Counted from the first letter of the stretch, positions 23,881 to 36,115 are shown. The stretch is DNA of 64,000 nt from Castor canadensis (GCF_047511655.1 NC_133389.1:29797501-29861500), one strand, 5' to 3'. The notes: generated by a model not told the origin, from the sequence alone. Translations and numbers: made by a program.

Positions 23881-26334
23881 ATCCACAGCCATTAGCAGAG
23901 TGACATACCTTCAAAATTTGGCCCTACTTGGGAAAGAAAAACTCAAGGCACTGGCCCACAGACCATTCAAGAGCTTGACATTGATGACTTCCTTAGGCTG
24001 TTTCCTAGTGGGGAGGCTTATCTAGAAATTCACCTCAAAACTCAGGTTCCAATGCTGAAGTTCCTTGAGCACCTGGGCCTTGTAGATCTTATTATCCACC
24101 ACAGCTCCTGCAACTCCAGTACTGCTGGCACACAGCTGACAATCGACAAATTAGGGCAGTGAGAATAAAGAGGTTCCACATGAATATTTTGTCTTCTGTG
24201 CTTTCTCAATAGCTTTTATCTCTTCTATAGGCTCAGCTTTTTATTCATATATCTATTTCATCTTGCCTACCTAATTATAGCTAAGCAAGAAACTTTTTTG
24301 GCCCCAAACTCTTTCTTATACTGAAACCAGTATACTTAAGAGAACACACATTAACAATACATTTTTAACCTTTACAGGTGTTGTCAAGAAGTCAGTACTA
24401 TATACCTTATATACTATTTTCATTTTCCTAGTTACATGAAGGAAATGAGAAAGGCCTAAGATAATTTATCAAAGTTACCAAATTAAGGTTTGGGTATCTA
24501 GTACATACCAGTTCCAAACAAGGTGGAAAAAAATACTCAAATTGTCTATGCATCAAATCTTACTTATGCACATGTCAGAACAAAACCATAAGACTGGAGA
24601 TCACAGAAAAACAACTTGAATAATGAGTAACTATACAAGCTCACAGAAGTCACTAGTCATACAGTAAAGAGATTTAAAGTACCAAGTCAGATAAACATTA
24701 AAAGCAAAACACCTTTGAAGGCTGGCAGAGTGGCTCAAGTGGTAAGAGCACCTGCTAGCAAGTTGTGTGGCCCTGAGTTCAAATCCCAGTGGTAGAAAAA
24801 AAAAAAACAACCACCCTGTGAGAGACATACATTGAGCAGGCAGTAGCAGAATTGCACTAAATTAGAACTGAAAGCTGAATTTATATTTAATATATATGTC
24901 TTGAATTAATCATGAATACGATAAAATAAACAGTAACATGACAGTTACTCTCACATGAATGCATGTAGGAGTAATATAAACTGAAGTAGTGAGGAACGGA
25001 ACTACCCTGTGAACCTAGTATGAAGCTAACAATTTGGAAAGTTTCCAGCTCCAAAATTCAATCCATCCTATTTTTCACAAAAAGCTAAGGAAAAAAATTC
25101 CATTAGAAAGTCTGATTTAGGGGCTGGCATAGTGGCTCAAGTAGGTTCAACACCTGCCTACCAAGCATGGGGCCCTGAGTTCGAATCCTACACTGCCAAA
25201 AAATCTGATTTAGAGCTGAAGGTGTGGTTCAAGTGGTAGAGTGTTTGCCTAGCAATCACAAGGCCCTGAATTCAAACACCCATATGGCCATTAAAAAATA
25301 AAAAAGAAATCTGATTTATTTGATCCTTTCCGTACAAATACCTAGAGGTTTTTCTTTGCCTTTCAGACTTGAGATAAACAGATGTATACACCTATAGCAT
25401 GTTGATATGAAAAACACGTGGTTTGAAATTTTAAAAATATGGTACTGAAGACTAGCAGAGGGGCTCAAGTGGTAGAGCACCTGTCTAGCAAGTGTGAGCT
25501 CGAGTTCACACAGTAACACCAAAAAGAAAAAAAAAAAAAAACAGTATTGAAAAGCATTCTAAAGGAACTTGATTTGGAAGCTTAAAAATATTTTTATTTC
25601 TCATGTAATGGAACTGCATAAAATTTCACTCCAGTTCTTTTCAAAGCAGTACACAAATTACTGCAGTCACTCTCCAGCTGGCTTTCTGAACTCAAATTTA
25701 ATTCATAATTGTGTATTTACTGACTACTCACAGTGCACAAAGCACTGTGCTAGACATAGTATTGGGTATACTACTTGGGCAAAATATTGTACTTCCTACC
25801 TTAAAAAAAAGCAGGGTAATGGGCATATTACTCAGCCAAAATAGTATACTTACTTTAAAAAAGCGATTTTTGTTGTGATTTGTTTGGACATCAGATAATA
25901 TCAATTGCAGGTCTTTAAAATGCTTGTTAAACCAAAAGATAGTGCTCTGATTACTGGAGAAATCCAGATTGCCAGGATCAGCAAAACTACATTAGAATGT
26001 TAATAGCCTCAATCCTTAAAATATCCCAAGAGAAGAATGGGAGCGATTCAAAGTGTTAGCCTGTGCCCAACCATACTACACAATAATGGCATAAGCAAAA
26101 CTGCCACATGCATCTGTAATTAAGAGGTCTAACCTTGATACAGCATCATCAGTGGAATTTTCATGCAACTGGGTAGAAAAACTGAGAAAGTAAAAGCTCA
26201 GGCAAAAACGAAAAGCACATCTAAGCATAAACTGCTCAAGCGGTGAAACATCTAGGAAGGCCGGTACAGAGACTTTCTTTCCTTCAACCTGCGAATCTCT
26301 CTGTGATGGGACCAGGGCATTTTAAAAGGAAGAA
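23881..26334 (+). mobile_element. Single-copy DNA with four SINE halves
   Basis: Right halves at 24717-24810, 25115-25205, 25208-25300 and 25450-25545. The rest is AT-rich. The stretch 23985-24180 has gene-like composition (minus-strand reading GVAGAVVDNKIYKAQVLKEL) and may be an old retrocopy; I cannot name it. Confidence 0.55.
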
Positions 26335-26445
26335 TAACTGTAATGCCAGCACGCGGGAGGCTGAGGCAGGAGGATCGCGACTTTCAGGCCACCCTGGGCT
26401 ATACAGAGAATTCCAGGACTGCCCTGGCCAAACAACGAGGCCCGG
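26335..26445 (+). mobile_element. B1 element with retained CpGs
   Basis: B1 text with ACGCGGGAGGCTGAGGCAGG and GGATCGCGAC. CpG sites lost in most other B1s here are kept, on the shore of the CpG island. Confidence 0.75.
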
Positions 26446-27229
26446 GGGAGAGGAAGGGGAACGAAGGGGGCATAGTGAGAGACGTACGGTTAGGACTGGA
26501 GCTGCCGCATGAATAGCACAACACTCAAGAGATCAGTGCCATAAGAAATACAGAAAGAAACGACACTAAGAAAAAGAAGCTAAGTCTGGATCAAAAACAA
26601 CAGTCTTTAACCTGGGGAACGTCAGTTTACATCCTCGTCCGCTTTTAAGGAAAGTCGACGAACTCCCTGGAAGAGGTCAGTTTTGGAGACCCATTGATCC
26701 CAGGCGTCCGCGGACCGGCGGGCACGGAAGGGCCAAGCCTGAAAAAGCCCTTTCTCGCAACTCCAAGGCGACGGCCGCCGCGGCGCTGAGGAGGCCGCGG
26801 GTCTCGGCGGCAGGGGCAGGTGTCGGCGCCAGACCCGGGCCACCGAGTCGGCGGAGCCGCCGCCTCGGCGTCCTCCCCGGCCGGGAGCCGGAAAGTTACG
26901 CGAAGCCACTACACGCGCGGCCTGGGGCTGTGGCCCCTCCAGCCTGCGCTCAGCGCCGGCGGAGGGCAACTCGGCGGGGCCGGAGGACAAGAGGGTCGCC
27001 AGCGGCGGGCAAGCGAGGGGGTCCCGGCTGCTCCTCCCCCTCGCGGGCCGCGTCTCCCGCCAAGTCGGGGAACAAACCTCCAGCTACCCCCAGCTGGGCC
27101 CGTCGTGACCCCCGCGCCCGGACGCCGCAGAGCCCTCACCCGCGGCCCGCACCCCTCCCTGGAACGCGGCCCGGGCCCCGCGGCTCGACCAGCAGCCAGG
27201 CCGCGGCCCCGCGCCCCTTCCCGCCTCAC

Positions 27230-27470
27230 CTGAGCGCCGGGGCCGCTCCGTATCTAGCGCCCGCACCGCGCGCCCCGTCGGGGCACACGCACCGACCCCG
27301 GCCGGCACTCTCCTGGCCGCGGTGACTTGGGACGCGACGGCCACCGCCGCCTTCTCCTGCTCAGCACAAGCCCTAGCAACGAACAGAGGGGTCGCGGTCA
27401 GTGCCCGCGCCGGGGCCAAACTGAACCTCGACGCCTCCGCAGCCTTCACAGCCTCTGACACCAATTCCCT
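27230..27470 (-). other. ARK2N: Candidate non-coding exon 1 of ARK2N
   Basis: On the minus strand GCGCTCAG is followed by GTGAGGCGGG, a strong donor (last exon base 27230, GT at 27229-27228). It would end a 5'-UTR exon starting somewhere upstream, roughly 27350-27500. The start is a guess; the donor is the only firm sign. Confidence 0.4.
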
Positions 27471-27629
27471 TCAGTCGTCCGCGCCGCCCCAAGAAAATGT
27501 CACCAGAGGCCGTTCCGCTCTGCGCCTCACTTCCGCCCGGAACCACAGAGTCCGCGCCGGCCGGCTAGAGGGGCTGCTGCGGCGGGGGACCTCCAGGGAC
27601 TGGAGCCCGAGCCCGGGAGAAAGCCAGAC

Positions 27630-27646
27630 AGCGCCATCTGGCGGGA
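27630..27646 (-). promoter_or_regulatory. CTCF-like site in CpG island
   Basis: AGCGCCATCTGGCGGGA on the plus strand is the complement of a CTCF-type core (CCAGATGGCGC), so the motif points along the minus strand. It lies inside the CpG island, upstream of the presumed ARK2N exon 1. Confidence 0.45.
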
Positions 27647-28040
27647 AGGAATCCGCGCTCCTCCCGCTGCAGAGCGCTGGAGTCAAGGCTCCGGCTTCCC
27701 GAGCTTGTTTCCCGCGCGCGCTCCTTCAGTTCGGGCAGCTCCCTGCCAGAAATGTCTTTCCCGGAAGGGAAAAGGCAGTCAATGCCAAACAAGAAAAGGA
27801 CCGAGCTCCCTTTCCCGGGCGCTGCCCCACTCACCCGCTCCCGAAGCCTTCCCGAAGGAAGCTCGCGATGTCTGAATCCTCGAGTGACTCGAGCAGGGAG
27901 TCCGCTCCCTTCTCTTCCCACTTTTCCGCCGAAGCCCCGCAGCTCGGATCAAGGAGACCGAGCTGTGCTCCTCTAGTGCAGTGGCACCAACATCCTGTTC
28001 AAGTTTCTGCACGGGAACCCGGCAGGCCTTGGAGACGAGC

Positions 28041-28057
28041 GCGCCACCTGCTGGTGA
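28041..28057 (-). promoter_or_regulatory. CTCF-like site at CpG island edge
   Basis: GCGCCACCTGCTGGTGA on the plus strand matches the reverse form of the CTCF core (CCAGCAGGTGGCGC), in the same orientation as the site at 27630 and about 400 bases from it. Confidence 0.5.
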
Positions 28058-28511
28058 GACGGTCCGCAGGTGACCCCGCTCCGCCTCCGGCGCGCTTCAG
28101 ACGCCCCAAATTCCACCTTTGCAGAGTCACTCCTGCGACTGGCAGCTTGCCTGTGCTGCATTTGAGTTTTGCAGGCCCATCCTCGACTTGAGGGTTGGGG
28201 TGGAGGGAACACGTGCGGAACTCGGGACTGGGGAATGGTAAGGTGGGCGCAGGGTACCTGGTAGGTAGAGAAGGAAGAGATGCTGGGGATGGCCTCACAA
28301 CTCAAGATCCCTAAAACTAAAAGCTGTGTAGTGTTTTAGGGAGGGGAGGAGAAAATGTTAAAGGTCTTTAACTTTTCAAGAGCTGTTCTAGAACCTTCCC
28401 TTAGATTCTGCAAATCCCACAGCACTGGGCGCATGCTTAGTATCAGTGAGACTTAATATCAGTCTCCTGGTCCTTTAGACCAGGCCCTTCTAGCTCTCCC
28501 AGTTCACTCAG

Positions 28512-29345
28512 GGCTTTTTTTCTTTAATGTATTTTATTGGCATATAATAATTGTACTACAGGCCGGGTGTGGTGCCTCACGCCTGTAATCCTAGCTACTC
28601 AGGAGACAGAGATCAGAAGGATCACAGTTCAAAGCCAGCCCAGGCAACTAGTTCTCAAGACCCATCACAAAAAAAAGGGTTGGTGGAATGTCTCAAGGTG
28701 TAGGCCCTGAGTTCAAGCCCCGGTACTGCAAAATAATAATAATTGGTTTTTTTTAAAGTAGTACAATTACTAGTATTGGACAGTGACATTTCAAAATATG
28801 TACAATATGTAATGATCAGATCAAGGTAATTGGCACTTTCATCACCTTAGACATGTATCATTTCTCTGCTAGTTATTTTTAAATATATTCAGTTAATTGT
28901 TACCAGCCAGAGTTATCTTATTGGGGTATAGAACATTGGAAGTTATTTCTCCTGTCCAACTGCACCCCTCTACCTGTCAGCCATCCTCTGTCCATCTCCT
29001 CCTCCTTCATAGCTTTCCCAGGCTGTGGTAACAAATATCCTACTTTGTACACCTATGAGATCAACTTTTTTAATTTCTACATATAACTGAAAACATGAGA
29101 TGTTTGTCCTTCTGTGCCTGACTTATTGCACTTAACATCATTCCATTCAAATTGTGCAAATTATAGGACTTTTCTCTTTTTCAGTACTGAATAATACTCC
29201 ACTGTGTATATAGGCCACATTTACTTCATTCATCTGTCAGTGAACACTGAAGTTGATTCCATATCTTGCCTATTGTGAATAGTGCTGTAATAAATCTGCA
29301 AGTGCAGATATTTCTTTGACATACCGATTTCATTTCTTTTGGATA
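28512..29345 (-). mobile_element. Old L1 3' end, with a SINE inside
   Basis: The plus strand is the antisense of an ancient L1 3' UTR and ORF2 end (TTTTATTGGCATATAATAAT; CTACATATAACTGAAAACAT; CTATTGTGAATAGTGCTGTA). A composite SINE is inserted at 28561-28742. It lies just outside the CpG island. Confidence 0.85.
28561..28742 (+). mobile_element. Composite SINE inside old L1
   Basis: GGCCGGGTGTGGTGCCTCAC to a right half ending CCCCGGTACTGCAAAATAAT; it splits the L1 3' end, with ATAATAATT on both sides. Confidence 0.85.
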
Positions 29346-29414
29346 CATACCTGTACAGTTTATTCATTTTTGCTAACTACCTACAGGCATGGGTGCAAAT
29401 AAATGAATAAAGGG

Positions 29415-29580
29415 AGAAAATAAGATAATAATAGCTTCCCTTTCCTGAATGCTTACCAGCACTTTATTATTTCAATGGATTCATTCACTCACTTAATCCT
29501 CATAACAGCCCTATGGTATACTAATCCCAGTTTACAAAGGGGTAAGGCACTGGAATTTGGGAAAAGCTAAGCCTCTGCAC
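29415..29580 (+). mobile_element. MIR element
   Basis: GAATGCTTACCAGCACTTTA, then ACTTAATCCTCATAACAGCC and CCCAGTTTACAAAGGGG follow the MIR core in order. An ancient tRNA-derived SINE, strongly diverged. Confidence 0.75.
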
Positions 29581-30790
29581 TATGATAACCATATAACTTC
29601 TGCCAAGTCACCACTTCCAGAGTTATCTTTACTTGCTCTGTCTCACAGCATCCTTCCAGAGATTCTTGTTGCATCCTTCATATGGGCAGCCATCCAGAAT
29701 CATTCAAAGGATTCCAAGTAGTCACAAGTCAATAGCACACTAGGTACTCTGGAGCTTGACCTTCCTGAAGTTGGACCTGATTCTACCTCACTCTAGCAGA
29801 TTGACCTTAGGTCAATTAGGTAACCTCGCTAAGCCTCAGTGTCCTTCCCTGTCCAACAAGATACCCCCTCACACTCTCTTGCAGGTGCTCCTGAGGGTGA
29901 GAGTGAAATGAGCAATGTATGTCAAGCTCCCGTCCTTCCAATGGCAGTATCCCAGGTCAAACCTTGGGAGTCCCAAAACACACAAACTTCATAGTGCATC
30001 AATAGTGACTTTCCCATCTCTATAGGATGATTTTTCCAGAGCCACGAGTCCTCATGGAACACAAACCAGGATGGAACAGTGCAGAGGGATGCCATGAAAG
30101 TAGAGCCAGGAGGAGGCCAAGGGTGGCTGGGAGGGGCATCTTCCCTCTGGGCTGGATGATTGAGTCTCCTCTATCTTGGATAAAGTGCTCTGGGACCCAG
30201 CTGCAAGTCTCTCTTTCCAATTGGGTGATACCCCCCCACCACCACCCAGCTTGATTTATACAGAAAGTCTGTAACTTCTTGAAAAAAAAAGTTCACATAA
30301 ATGCAAAGGATAAGTTTAAATTTACCAACAAGTGTACATTTGCCTCTCATTTGTTAATGAAAGGAATCACCCTGTATGACAGGGTGTCTCACCTTGCTAG
30401 TCCTCCTGGGAAGGGAGGAGGCTCCTCTGACACCCCATCTAACTAGCATCCCCACTCCCCATCACAGCACCAGTTTGTTTCCTTCATAACATTTGCCTTC
30501 GTGTGTTTCCTGGGTGCATTCTTTCTCATCCATCAGACACACCAGAGAGTAAGCCATACAAGACAGAGACCCTGTTGTCCTGCTCAACCATGTGTCATCA
30601 CCCCAGGCACACTCAGTGCCCATGTATTGAACAGAGGAGGAAATAGGTCTGAGATTCAGAGACTGCAAGGATGTCAAAACAAGGAAGTAGTGCCAGTGTC
30701 AAGTGGTTGAGAGGTTGGGAGGAGGGCAGGGGCCCTGGAGACCAGCCAGTTGGGAAATCTGGAACCTGCCTGAATATGGTTAAACAGGCC
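29580..30790. other. Single-copy intergenic DNA
   Basis: Ordinary base composition, no SINE, weak MIR-like text at 30635-30705. Short chance frames only. Confidence 0.5.
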
Positions 30791-30992
30791 ATGTACCAAT
30801 GGCTCATGCTTGTAATCCTAATTACGCAGAAGGAAAAAAATCAGTAGGATCAAGGTTCAAAGCCAACCCCAGCAAATAGTTTGTCGGATCCTATCTTGGA
30901 AAAAAAAAAAAAAATCACTAAAATGGGCTGGTGGAATGGCTCAAGGTGTAGGCCAAGTTCAAACCCCAGTACCACAAAAAAAAAAAAAAAAT
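30790..30992 (+). mobile_element. Composite SINE
   Basis: B1 half followed by a long A-linker and right half; its tail runs straight into the (TCTA)n array. Confidence 0.82.
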
Positions 30993-30999
30993 CTGTGTA

Positions 31000-31037
31000 T
31001 CTATAGATACAGATATATCTATATATCTATATGCCTA

Positions 31038-31083
<46 letters not shown>

Positions 31084-31084
31084 G
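31000..31084. repeat. (TATC)n microsatellite
   Basis: ATAGATACAGATATATCTAT, then about 13 uninterrupted TCTA units from roughly 31033 to 31082. It starts at a SINE A-tail, a common birthplace of microsatellites. Confidence 0.9.
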
Positions 31085-31349
31085 TAAAACAGGAGGATGA
31101 GCGTCAGGGCCTTCAGTAGAGGCAGGTCACCCTCCCTCCTTAGCCCCTTAGTGTCTAACTAAGTAATACTCAATGCTGGTGACTAAAGGACAAGTGTGCA
31201 GAGCAGCTGATCTTCAGCAGAGGGCAAAAGCCCCTGGGATATTTGGAGGACAACAACCCAAGGGCCAGTCTATCTATGGCTGGACAACAGAAGTGCTAGG
31301 AAAGAAGAAGCTAGAAGGGAAGTTGGGGGGGTGCTGAATAAGGGGTCTG

Positions 31350-31682
31350 GGCTTTTATTTATTTATTTATTTAGTCATTCATTTATTTATTATTTTTGGT
31401 CCTAGGGACTGAGCCCTGGGCCTCATACATGCTAAGCATGAACTCTTCCACTGACCTATACTCCCAACCCCAAGGTTTAAATTTTTTTAAGCACTAATGG
31501 GGAAGCAGCACATGCTGCTGAAAACCTGACTGTCCCCTAGTCTACTACTAGTCAACTTGTTCAGGAGGAAGTGAGGGACTCAAGCTGACCACCCAGGAGC
31601 AATTTATATATATGTAGTGTCTGGGATCAAAGCCAGGGCCTCACTCATGCTGGACAAGCACCCTACCACAACAGCTCACTGG
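31350..31682 (-). mobile_element. (TTTA)n and two minus ID elements
   Basis: (TTTA)n 31355-31395 leads into ID 31395-31475; a second ID is at 31605-31682. 31683-32520 is single-copy with no feature. Confidence 0.7.
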
Positions 31683-32524
31683 CTTTTGTAACTGGAATTC
31701 CATCTCTAGTATCTCTCCCTTCCCTGGGATCAGAGTTGGGGTTGCAGTTGGAGTTGGAGCTGGGATGGAGGGCAGGGTTGAAAATTCCAACCTTCTAATC
31801 ACATGGTTAGTTCCTCTAGTGATGAGCTCCCATCCTGAAGTTCTCTGGGGACCCTGTAAAGGTCATGTCATTAGCCTAAACTCAGGTAAGCTTGAAAAGG
31901 GCTCCCAATGAATAACAAAGGACTCCTTTCACTCTGGAAATTCCCAGGGTGGTAGGAATTCAGAAAGTATACATTTTTGTATTCTACCACCTATCCTAGG
32001 CTGTTATTCCTATTTAAATACTGTTTTCAGAACTGGGGAGCGGAAGGTGGAGAACAGGGCACTTGAATGGTATTTTGAAGGGCCCTCAGGAGTGTAGCCC
32101 TTTCTTCCCAAGCTAGGCCTTTCTGTGACCACCCACATAGCAGCTCCCTAGGGTTGGAGTCCTCCCTGCCTTCTCTGTGTTTTCCTTTCCCTCTTCTCCC
32201 TTCACAGGCCTCAGTTTTAACCTTTCCTCCCAGAGCTCCAGCTTGCCTCCTGGGTGGTCAGCTTGAGTCATTTACTTCCTCGTCAAGAAGTTGACTGAGC
32301 CATATCTCAGCCCTACCAGTTTATTATAAAGGACACAACCCAGGAGCCTAAACAGAAGCATAAGGTAAGGAAGGGACCAGTAGTTAGCTAGGAGCTCCCA
32401 TGCCCTCTCCACAGTGCCACACTCCCAGAACAACCATGGTACAATGGAAGCTCCCCAAACCCTCATTTTAGGGAGTTTACTGAGGCTTCATTGTATTCAT
32501 GGTGAAATCACTGGCCTTTGGGGG

Positions 32525-32880
32525 ATGTGATGGTGCTTGCCTATAATCCTAGCACTTGAGAGGCTGACACAGGAGCAAGTTCAAGGCCAGCCTGGGCTAC
32601 AGTGGGAGTTAAGAGACCAGCCTGGAAACCAGACACCAGTGGCTCACACCTGTAATCCTAGCTACTCAGGAGGCAGAGATCAGGAGGATCGGATCGCAGT
32701 TTGAAGACAACCTGGGCAAATACTTTGTGAAACCCTATCTCGATAAAACCCATCACAAAAATAGGACTGGTGGAGTGGTTCAAGGTGAAGGCCTTGAGTT
32801 CAAACCCCAGCACTGCAAAAAAAAAAAAAGAGACCAGCCTGGAATATTTAGTGAGACACTTTCTCACCCTTCCCCCTGAA
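32525..32880 (+). mobile_element. B1 split by a composite SINE
   Basis: A B1 (32525-32627, continuing after 32844) holds a composite SINE (32628-32827). The perfect 17-base repeat AAGAGACCAGCCTGGAA at 32611-32627 and 32828-32844 is the target duplication. Confidence 0.92.
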
Positions 32881-32914
32881 AAAATACCTAAACCCTAAAA
32901 TATCTTGAGCAATA

Positions 32915-33690
32915 CTTCTGATCTCAACCTTCCAAGTAGCCAGTATTACAGGCGTGAACTACTGGCACTCGGCTTCCAGTTTTGTTTTTTTTTTTTTTTG
33001 TTTTAGGTGGTACTGGAAATTGAACTCGGGGCTTGAACCTCTACCTCTTGAGCCACACCCCAGTCCAATCTTTTTCCTTATTAATATCAACAATGTACAT
33101 TTGTATAGAACTCAACCTGAATTTGACCTCTTTCCTAAGTTCAATTTTAGCTTCCTTAAACAGGCCTGAAAGACAGATAGAGTGGGTATTTTTACCGTTT
33201 TTCCGGAGATTATATGACTAACACAAGAAGATTCCAAGTAAATACTGAATGAATAGATAACTTGGCCAACGTCACCAGCACCAAATGAGAGCACAGATCT
33301 GGAGAGACAGAATGGTCTCCCCAGGAGAAAGACAAAGCAGAGATTTCAGAACCAGGAGAGAGGCAGTAGGATGGATATATGGGCCACCAGCCAGGTAGGC
33401 AAGCCCCCAGGACCACAGGACACCAGGCAATTCTTGACCCCTAGTAGGCCTAGCAGGGGACCTTAGCAATCACTCTCTTTATTTTGCACAGAAGACCAAA
33501 GTAATAATATCTTTTTACCATCTTCCCTTTTTGGACAGATGTGACCTTGAGGTCACATTTAGTACAGCTGCTCTAGTTTTTTGTTTTTTTGAGACAGGAT
33601 CTCAGTATGTAACCCAGGCTGGCCTTGAACTTGAGATCCTCCTGCCCTAACCTCCCAAGTGCTGGGATTATAGGTGTGTATCAGAAAGCC
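32915..33690 (-). mobile_element. Minus SINE pieces and B1
   Basis: B1-half end 32915-32975, right half with poly-T 32985-33065, B1 33578-33690. Between them, 33070-33577 is single-copy and contains the receptor-type palindrome at 33540. Confidence 0.75.
33540..33557 (-). promoter_or_regulatory. Palindromic ERR/SF-1-type element
   Basis: TGTGACCT-TG-AGGTCACA has 8-base arms around a 2-base spacer. Its minus strand contains TCAAGGTCA, the exact extended half-site of ERR/SF-1 receptors. It lies next to a B1 element but outside it. The sequence is seen; function is inferred. Confidence 0.4.
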
Positions 33691-35916
33691 TAGTTTGGTA
33701 TACATTTCCTTGCTATGCTCAGGATCCTCCTTAACCTAGCCATTGCCTTCTCTCAGCCCTTGAGACCCCAGGACTTCAACTGTCCGTGATCCTCTCCACT
33801 TGCAGCAACCAAACCTTCCTGGCCTACCACTCAATCTCTAAGACTTCCAGGCTCCATGTCTAAATAACAATTACAGAAACTAATTCTTACTAGGGTGATA
33901 GGTGACTAAATATTACTCCTCCCAGGTGATGGACTACTTCTGCCCAACTAATATAAACACTTCTCTAGAATTTGTCAAGGAATGTATGCAAGGTAGGGAT
34001 TTCAGACAGCAAGATAGGTCAGCTAGGGAGAGGTAGATATTTTTGTTGAGCCAGGTTTTACAGAATCCTCAAATTATAATATTCTGGTGACCAAGGAGGG
34101 CCAGTCTAATACACACTCATCTGTGCATTTGTATCACTGCTCAACCTCAACTATTTTCCAGACCTGGGAAACACTAGTTTCCAGGAATCTGGCAAATACC
34201 AAGAAGCTCTAGAATTTACAATCTAAGAAGACAAGAATAACTCAAAGAAAACAAGAATTACATCTGTGCTAGTGATTGGTGTCATAATCAATTCAGAGAA
34301 GGAAAAAGTCACTGTCTGGGGAGAGTTCCCCTCTACAATGCGATAAGTCTAGGTTTAAAGTCTAGATAGAATCCAAATATGGGGCTAGGGTTGTAGGTGG
34401 TGGAGCACATGCCTAGCATATACAAGGCCCAGGTTCAATCCCAGCATTTGGGGAAATAATCCAAATATGGCATCTTGCAGGCCTTCTCAAGTAGTACTGA
34501 AAGTTTCTCCTAGAATCTTTCTCTTACTTTACCCAAGTTTTCCCCAGAAACTTTAAGAGTCCATCTCCTCAAATCCATCCAACACTGAAGGTTGTCAGGA
34601 ATTGCATCTCCATGTGGTATGCTGAGAGATTCAGTTTCTGCCTAGAGGCAAAAAGTAGGGCAGCAGGGACAAGAGGTAGACTGTAGAGAGGAGAGAGATG
34701 CTAATGTTTTTAAGTAGACTTCCTTGGAAAGAGGTGACAGTTAGGCCTCAGAAAGACAACCTGATGTTCCTTCCAGTTATACCACATTCCCTGGAGGTAG
34801 GCCTGGTGCTGGCTGGTGGCATAATTCTCACATCTAGAAGGATTCTTTCTGTCTCACACAGTCCCACTAGGACTTACTTCTCTGTGGAGCTTCTTCTCCA
34901 GCTTCCAGGGGCTACAACCTTGATCAGTCTCTCTACTCTTCATCTTTTCTTTTGTTTTTTTGTTTTTTTATTTTTTGTATTTTTCTTCTTCATCTTTTCT
35001 AAGAGACCAATAGAAAGCCTTTATTTACCAGGGGGCCTAGAGCCTTGGGCAGGAAGCACCCACCCAATGAAGGGTGTCCCTGTGTGCCCCGGGCTGCTAT
35101 GAGCCTCCTATGAGAACACATCTCTGTGTAGTCTCAGGAATGATAAAGTACTCCTCAGACAACCACATTCCAAGCATATCCAGGGCTGATAGAGTAAATT
35201 CCAGCAGTTCAAGATTCAGTAAAATTTGTAGGGTATAAAAGGAAGAAGGAGAGCAGCATTTCAGGGAATACAAGAGATTCAGAATTCTTTTGGAGTGAAT
35301 AATAATGTCCTCCAACTCAAGCATGCAAGAAACATCACTTTATTTCCTATCTCTCTATCTGTCTATCTACCTGTCTATTTATTTATTCACTTAGCAATGC
35401 TGGGGATGAATTCAGGGTCTCAAGCATGCTAGGCAAGCACTCCACCAGTGAGCTATACCCCAGATCAAATAAGTTTAATTTCTACTCTAAGGTCCCTACC
35501 TGGCAGGAGAGTCTATCTCATTCATTACTGAGACCGTTCTCTCCTCTTCTCTGCCAGACAACCCCAGAATCCAGGAGACAAGAAAGTTAGAAGGGCTCTA
35601 GTCTTCCATCCATTCAGATCTCCCATTTGCTAAAAGCCCAGAGGTGCACTGTAGCCAGAATCCCTGTTCTTACACCTGTGTGAGGAGCAGAAACCTTTGC
35701 TAAGGCTGACATCCTCAAAGGCTTCCATGAAACTGGACTGGCCAACTCTACCGTGGACGACCGTGCAGGAGGAGGGGCATCAACATGGCACTTCTCTCTT
35801 CTAAGAGCTCAGGATTGCTTCTCTCTCAAATGTCACCTCTCCTCCTTTCTCTTTCCTCACCCAACAACAGAACCGAAACCCATCTGAGATTCTTTTTTTC
35901 AAAAGTTAAGAAGAAA
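33691..35916. other. Intergenic DNA with two ID elements
   Basis: Plus ID 34381-34460; minus ID 35393-35465 preceded by (TCTA)/(TTTA) text; T-rich stretch 34940-34990. The rest is single-copy without recognisable genes. Confidence 0.55.
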
Positions 35917-36115
35917 GCCAGGTGCCAGTGGCTCATGCCTGTAATCCTAGGTACTCAAGAGGCAGAGATCAGGAGGATTGGAGTTTGAAGCCAGCCCAGG
36001 CAAATAGTTCTACAAGAGCCTATCTCAAAAAAAAACCTTCACAAAAAAAAGCTGGTGGAGTGGCTCAAAGTGTAGGCCCTGAGTTCAAGTCCCATTACTG
36101 CCAAAAAAAAAAAGT
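35917..36115 (+). mobile_element. Composite SINE
   Basis: GCCAGGTGCCAGTGGCTCAT to CATTACTGCC and an A-tail; well preserved. Confidence 0.88.

Larger units (their letters stand above)
26640..28180 (-). promoter_or_regulatory. ARK2N: CpG island, presumed ARK2N (C18orf25) promoter
   Basis: From about 26640 to 28180 GC content jumps and CpG is frequent, while the flanks are AT-rich and SINE-filled. ETS-like cores (CACTTCCGCC near 27527; CCCGGAAGG near 27756) and GC boxes are present. Human gene order puts C18orf25/ARK2N (a nuclear Arkadia-like protein without a RING domain) next to HAUS1, transcribed in the same direction, so this island should be its promoter firing on the minus strand. Open frames here on both strands are typical chance frames of GC-rich DNA. 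The island is seen; the gene assignment is synteny-based and no ARK2N coding sequence is in the window. Confidence 0.6.

Noticed and set aside
24717-25545. tRNA genes suggested by A-box/B-box-like text in the GTTCAAA repeats
   Set aside because: These are tRNA-derived SINE halves with A-tails; no cloverleaf 3' end forms.
1-26600. ARK2N coding exons in the left part
   Set aside because: I looked on the minus strand for the acidic, serine-rich ARK2N coding sequence and found none.
27322-28191. 289-codon plus-strand frame in the CpG island
   Set aside because: GC-rich DNA has few stops; other long frames overlap it on both strands, composition is R/P/S/A-rich, and no domain or splice pattern supports coding.
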